Shown piece after piece: positions 59,546 to 64,000 of a DNA stretch of 64,000 bases. Position 1 is the stretch's first letter; the number at the start of each line of letters is the position of its first letter. Position numbers and translations under genes: made by a program. The stretch comes from Synanceia verrucosa (taxonomy: Eukaryota; Chordata; Actinopteri; Perciformes; Synanceiidae). Location of the stretch: positions 17,214,001-17,278,000 of the forward strand of contig CM056552.1 in NCBI GenBank assembly GCA_029721515.1, read 5' to 3'. Under the pieces are notes generated by a model. It was not told the origin of the DNA and did no database searches. It saw nothing but the letters and a program-made list of their open reading frames with translations.

Positions 59546-59696
59546 GACGTTGCTGAAAGGATGATGGTGATGGTGATGATGAGGATGGGAGGAGGCCATG
59601 GCCGAAGGTGCAGTCCTCGCTAGACTCATACTGTCTCCCACCCCAACTTCACCCCTCCGCCATCCGTTCACTACTGCCATCCCTCCCCCCGGCACC
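59546..59696 (+). other. ppp1r16b: 5' UTR part of the ppp1r16b coding exon, with alternative in-frame start
   Basis: Acceptor TCTCCTCACTCAG|GACG follows a strong pyrimidine tract. The frame is open back to ATG 59598 (GGCCATGG, G at -3), which would add 33 residues rich in Pro, Thr and Ser. Those residues are not in mammalian TIMAP as I know it, so I treat them as UTR. Confidence 0.7.
59561..59623 (+). promoter_or_regulatory. ppp1r16b: ATG-rich upstream ORF in ppp1r16b mRNA
   Basis: Just after the acceptor, ATGATGGTGATGGTGATGAT and further ATGs open a 20-codon ORF, out of frame with the protein, that ends at TAG 59621-59623. It spans the upstream in-frame ATG at 59598 and stops 73 bases before the main ATG, which would allow reinitiation. 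Confidence 0.55.
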
Positions 59697-59964
59697 ATGG
59701 CCAACCATCTGGAGCTGATCCAGGAGCTACAGCAGCTGGACAAAGTGCCCAGTCTGGAGAGGTTGCGGGCGGCCCAGAAGCGGCGCACACAGCAGCTGAA
59801 GAGATGGGCTGTGTACGAGAAGGAGATGCAAAACAGGAAGCGAAAGGCCGACAAGAAGGGACGCAATGCCAACAACCTCCAGCAAGCAGAGTCCAGAAAG
59901 CATGTGTCATTTGCCGCCAGCGTGGCGCTTCTGGAGGCGTCGGCCAGGAATGACCCAGATGAAG
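59697..59964 (+). CDS. ppp1r16b: PP1 regulatory subunit 16B (TIMAP), first coding exon
   Basis: TIMAP is a prenylated, membrane-attached MYPT-family subunit that directs protein phosphatase 1 to targets, notably in endothelium. The exon encodes 89 residues plus one base: MANHLELIQELQQLDKVPSL, then ERLRAAQKRRTQQLKRWAVY, a basic coil, KHVSF at residues 68-72 and AASVALLEASARNDPDE. KHVSF is the RVxF-type PP1-docking motif, and VALLEA.ARND leads into the ankyrin repeats. This fits PPP1R16B better than PPP1R16A (ERLRAAQKRR and VSF.ASVALLEAS). I chose ATG 59697 because it has a perfect Kozak context (CACCATGG) and matches the mammalian start. The donor GAAG|GTAGGG leaves phase 1, as expected before the Val that starts the next exon. 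Ankyrin repeats and the CaaX end lie beyond the window. Confidence 0.93.
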
Positions 59965-62940
59965 GTAGGGGCAGCAAAGAATATTTATGATGTGCACGGC
60001 GTTATGAAAACTGTAAATTACTCCTAACACACAAACACACAATATCCAACCACTGTAGATTTATTTTCATTGTAACGAGGCAACACACTGGAAATATGTG
60101 CCAGGGTTTTGTTCGTAAGCTCAATGTCAAACCCAACGCAAAGCTCAGTGACGCCACATTTGAATAATTACTCTAATTTCAGTCTCACCTCGCTACTTCA
60201 GCTGGATATCAAAATGCCAAGGTCAGGAAAACGATTAGCTGGGCCTGCCACTTAAATTGCCAGTGGAACTCACTCCATTCAAGCTGAATTTGTTCTGCTT
60301 GGAGACTGTTTTATCATTGCAAAATAATGGAGTTGTCACACTGAGATGAAACTCTGCCAGTCTTTTAATTAAAATTTCTACGGATGGCGCCCCCCTATTT
60401 GGAGATAACAATTGTTTTCCTCCAGTACAAACAGTCCCAGGATGCTGCGGCAGTGCTAATAGTGTGTCAGTGATACAGGAATGATAACAGGCTGCTTATC
60501 ATTGAGATACAACATCTAATTTAACTTCACTTTAACTTGAAATTAGATTGCACTCTTTTTTTATCACTACAAATACAGCCCATGGCTAAGCCACTGTACA
60601 TTCATTGCTTGTCACAAGCTGTTGTTACAGATATAGCAAGAGCCATAAGGCAGATCTGACAGAGCAGCCGCAGGAAGAAAGGAGAAGCTCTTTCCTTAAA
60701 ACATTATTGCTGTCGTTCCTGCCTCATTAGATTGACAGAGAAGTGGTGTTGTGTGACCTTTTGGAAATGGTTTGAATAACATTTAAATGGATTTTTGTCA
60801 TATGCTGCTGTGCTGCCTGTAGTTCCCAGAAAGTCTTTGAACCAGGAGCTGTGGCTGGTGGTGTTCGCCTAAGTCTTTAGTTTGAAAAAAAAGGAGCACA
60901 AGGTGGCTGGGGAGTTGCAACAGCTACTCTTTTATCATCAGTTTCAGCTTTTCAGCTAAATATGGTGCAAATTATGCAATTGTTATGGAGCAAAATGAGT
61001 TTCTACTCCCCTATCTGTGTCCAGTCCAGCATTGTACATAATTAAGTTTTTTTTTTTTTTTTTTCCACTTGTTCAGGTTTTATGCAATATTCACACATCT
61101 TAAACATACCAGGCAGTGTCTCTCAGTGTACAGTGTTGAACACATTGAGAGCACATTTTTCTGCTTTGGTTTTGGCATCACTGATAACCAGGAGCTTTGT
61201 CACTTCTCTGTACTGCTGTCAGAGCCTGGGCATAGAAATATTTGCCAGTGCTGTTTAATGAGGGTGACAGTGAAAGAGGCAGTGAGATGAAAAGCAAGGG
61301 AGACAGGTTGTGGTGTTGCCCACACAGCTCCAGTGGCAGCTGGCTAGCTCGGTAGCCTGATAATCTCCTCTCTTGTTCCCTCTGGTCCCCAAATGCTCGC
61401 TCAAGCATCGTGACTCTTCACGCTATGCTGCTCAATGCACACTGCTCTGGGCTCTGGGCCTCCTGTACAAAAACATTATGTGTGACGGTGTCATTCTCCT
61501 GTACAGTCATTTCAAAGAAGGCAGTGTAAATATAGAAAAGCAAAAAACACTAATGTAGATCATGATGGAAATGAGTTTCAGCATCCAAGAAAAACAAAGG
61601 CTTTCACACTGAAGATGTTTTAAATATATCACCCCTAATATGCAAGAGCCATGACTAGAAAAGCCAACAGTGGAATAAGATCAGCCATCCTTTTCACAAA
61701 AGACAAAGGAAGGGAGGAAGAAGTAAAAATAAGAGAGAGAGAAGGAGCGTGGGACTTACTTTGACCTGAGGCTGACTCCACCGGCCTCGAGGCCATAATA
61801 AGACAACAGGTTGGATTGGCTGGTCTGACTCCTACTTAATCCCTGATTGGCTGGATCAAGCGAGACGCTTCCTGTGATTCTTTCTTTGCTTTTTCTTCTC
61901 TGTGATTGTAGTCAGAGCATCACTGTGTCAACCAGAGGGCATGTGCACCAGCACACGCTGACAAATATGTGTGTCCATGGGTGTGCATGTTTTATGAATG
62001 AAGTTCTGTATCTTGAACAGCAGATCATGTTTATTAAAACTAGGGTCTGTGAACTGTGCAGGTGTGCACATCTATGTGCTTATATTCAAGTGTGTATATC
62101 CATGAGTGAGTGTGTGTTTTGTTTCCTCTCTGAGCCCGTCATTATAGCTTCCTCGTTGGAAGCTGCGGGAGCATACCCACCAGGCCGTGAGGACATGCAG
62201 AGGACACAGTGTGTGCTTGAGCTAATGTGTTGTGGTCAAGAGTTGGAAGGAAGGGAGGAAGTGAAAACTGCAAATGTGTTAGTGTGAATATATGGAATTG
62301 CTTGAATGTAAATAAAGTTGTCAGTTTGTGTTTCCATAGAACTGTGTCTGCATGGTGCTGCTATTCAGAGACACACTGAAGAGGCTTTGATCTGAAGATG
62401 TAAGAAAGGAGAGAACAGTAGGAAGGAGAGGATTTGAAGGAAAAGGATGCATCCTGATTCTGAGCCCATTTCTTTGCCCTCTGGCTGCCACTGTCCTGAA
62501 CCCTCTTCCCCCTTGCTGTGATGAGGGCTGATGGCTGTGAATTATTGTGAAGCACCTCTGTGTCTCTCAGTGCGGCTCTCTGGCTATTGAGACTGATCGG
62601 TTCTCTCCCCTCCAGAGAGTAGCTATCCTGTAGAGGAGCAGCCATCAGGGTCAGAAAGGACAGTCATTGCCCACACATACACACAGTCACACAGAGTGGA
62701 CATGCTGTAGTTAATGTTAAAGTTTAAGTTTACTGTGCTTTATGGTCTGTCAGGTCTTTGCTAAATAAATCTGTTTATCTCCTGTCACCTGAAACAGTGA
62801 CTGTGTGGCGATCCACAGTGGGTGGGATCTTCAGCATTTTATTTGAAGTTGTCTTGCAGTCTGTAGTGACGGTGTGATAATGTAATAATGTATTTTACCT
62901 GTACCTGAACCTGGTTTGTCTTTGTTTCCCACTCCTTGTC
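59965..62940. other. ppp1r16b: ppp1r16b intron 2 (start), no recognised features except poly-T
   Basis: The expected next exon (V.YFL...SPDLCNEDGLTALHQ in mammals) is not visible before the right edge. A (T)18 run lies at about 61047-61064. ORFs at 61847-62287 and 62361-62645 lack family features. Confidence 0.5.
61047..61064 (+). repeat. (T)n run
   Basis: About 18 T residues. Confidence 0.85.
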
Positions 62941-62946
62941 TCTATA

Positions 62947-63460
62947 GCCCCTTTCACACTGCACGAAAGACCCGCATCGACACGTTTTTCGTGCACTGTG
63001 AAAGGGGCGACGGCTCGATGCAGCATTTTGACGTGGGTCGAATGACCCTCCAATCGGCCCGGGAGTTTATTGGCTCGGATCAGATCAGCTACAATGTGAA
63101 AGGTGAGCCTCGTCGACCCGCATTGACACACTGTTTATCCGATGACGTTGATGTATCTGCCTGTCGTGTCCTGCTTCAGTCCCTGAGCAGCCTGTCAGGC
63201 TGTTACTGTGAAGCTCCAGAGCAGCAGAGCTGCTCACACAAGATCAGTGTTCCTGTTGATCTCCAGAGAGTGATTTCTGAAGGACAGAGATTTTATTTAA
63301 TCAAACAAATCAAATGTGTAGTGACATCATCTTTAATAGGAGCGCATTTGTGATTTAGTCCGACATAATTCTGGGGAAATCTCACCGATCGGGGAATCCC
63401 GGTGTGAACTACACGACCGTGTTTATGTACAGCTTGTACAGCGATCAGATACACCTTTTT
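62947..63460 (+). mobile_element. CpG-rich DNA-transposon fragment with 22-base inverted repeat
   Basis: Arms 62947-62968 (GCCCCTTTCACACTGCACGA..) and 62987-63008 are inverted repeats with one central mismatch around an 18-base loop. The motif GACCCGCAT(C/T)GACAC occurs at 62969 and 63115. The high CpG and the TTTCACACTG terminus suggest a cut-and-paste element. The superfamily is unclear. Confidence 0.5.
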
Positions 63461-63498
63461 TATTGATCATGGCAGTACGCATTAGTGCTAGTGTTAAG

Positions 63499-63832
63499 GC
63501 TGGAATATACCTCTCCGACTGCATAATACATCATCCAACTCCGTAGCTACAGAGACCCCGTGAGCCCTCGCATTTCTCCGTCGTGGTACGTGTTGTGCAT
63601 CCTTGCCGTGAAATGCACCCCGTCGCATTTCGCCGTAATATCACAAACAAAAGCAGGAGGAAATACTATTTGATGATATAATAATTTGTGAAGGAGATAG
63701 AAGGGAAGAACATTGGTTGCTTTCAGTCTTTAAAACTCCTCTAAAGGGAGAAAATAACAGATGTTCTTCTCAGATAATAGCAAACGCGAACCAACACCTT
63801 TCAGTATGCTCTGTGGAAATATACCCCAGCCA
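63499..63832 (+). mobile_element. MITE with GGCTGG..TATAC ends
   Basis: The left end GGCTGGAATATACCTCTCCG is imperfectly mirrored by TGTGGAAATATACCCCAGCC on the right. About 334 bp without coding capacity. Confidence 0.5.
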
Positions 63833-64000
63833 TAATTACGAAATTAATTAAGTGGATTTTTTTGAACAAGTTGAATGTATTTGACTTGCATTTCACAAGG
63901 ATAGTTCCTGTCCTGTCTGCGCTGCTGCAGAGGCGACCTGTCTGTCTGTTTCTGTGTAGGGCGAGGCTCTATATTTCACTGCAGGGGTGCAACTGGAGCA

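Noticed and set aside
59513..60042. Minus-strand ORFs of 154 and 123 codons opposite the ppp1r16b exon
   Set aside because: They are shadows of a GC-rich coding exon on the plus strand. The plus frame has the TIMAP sequence and a correct donor.
61847..62287. 146-codon plus ORF starting MAGSSETLPVILSLLFLLCD, signal-peptide-like
   Set aside because: The start looks like a secreted protein, but the rest is Cys/His-rich low-information sequence from TGTG-type DNA, with no conserved motif and no second exon.
62895..63353. ORFs in the CpG-rich segment as the next ppp1r16b exon
   Set aside because: No ankyrin-repeat sequence (such as DGLTALHQ) appears in any frame, and the segment is palindromic and transposon-like.

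Overview
The window is vertebrate nuclear DNA and most likely comes from a teleost fish. It has intron-split genes with GT-AG splice sites, large introns, many CA/GT and GA microsatellites, and a repeat mix typical of teleosts: tRNA-derived SINEs, L2-like and L1-like LINE ends, and Harbinger-, hAT-, piggyBac- and Tc/mariner-like elements. There are no bacterial genes, CRISPR arrays or operons.

Positions 1 to about 15.7 kb hold a minus-strand gene of the ARHGAP18/28/40 family of RhoGAP proteins, best called arhgap40 because of its neighbour. Nine coding exons can be joined in phase from about 8.3 kb down to 261 bp. They run from a basic, Ser/Arg-rich N-terminus to the middle of the RhoGAP domain, and the remaining 3' exons lie off the left edge. 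A candidate first exon sits at 15.56-15.62 kb.

Positions 15.9 to 31 kb are intergenic. They contain a nested Harbinger-like transposon interrupted by the 3' end of an L2-like LINE, a piggyBac-like MITE beside a fold-back element, and several other repeats.

From about 31.2 kb to the right edge lies the plus-strand gene ppp1r16b (TIMAP), a membrane-anchored PP1 regulatory subunit. A GC-rich probable leader exon ends at 31456. An intron of about 28 kb follows, then the first coding exon at 59697-59964, which carries the PP1-docking motif. The ankyrin-repeat exons lie beyond the window. The intron is full of repeats: four SINE copies, a BED-finger hAT remnant, nested MITEs, an L1-like fragment and several hAT MITEs.

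The two genes stand head to head, and both products act on the cytoskeleton and cell junctions (Rho GTPase inactivation; PP1 targeting). I found no convincing new biological system. The best leads are: complementary (UG)n and (CA)n repeats around a frame-breaking arhgap40 exon, a (CT)n repeat serving as a splice-acceptor tract, a perfect triple AGGTCA (overlapping DR1) element, nested transposons with clear inverted repeats, and the upstream start codons of ppp1r16b.
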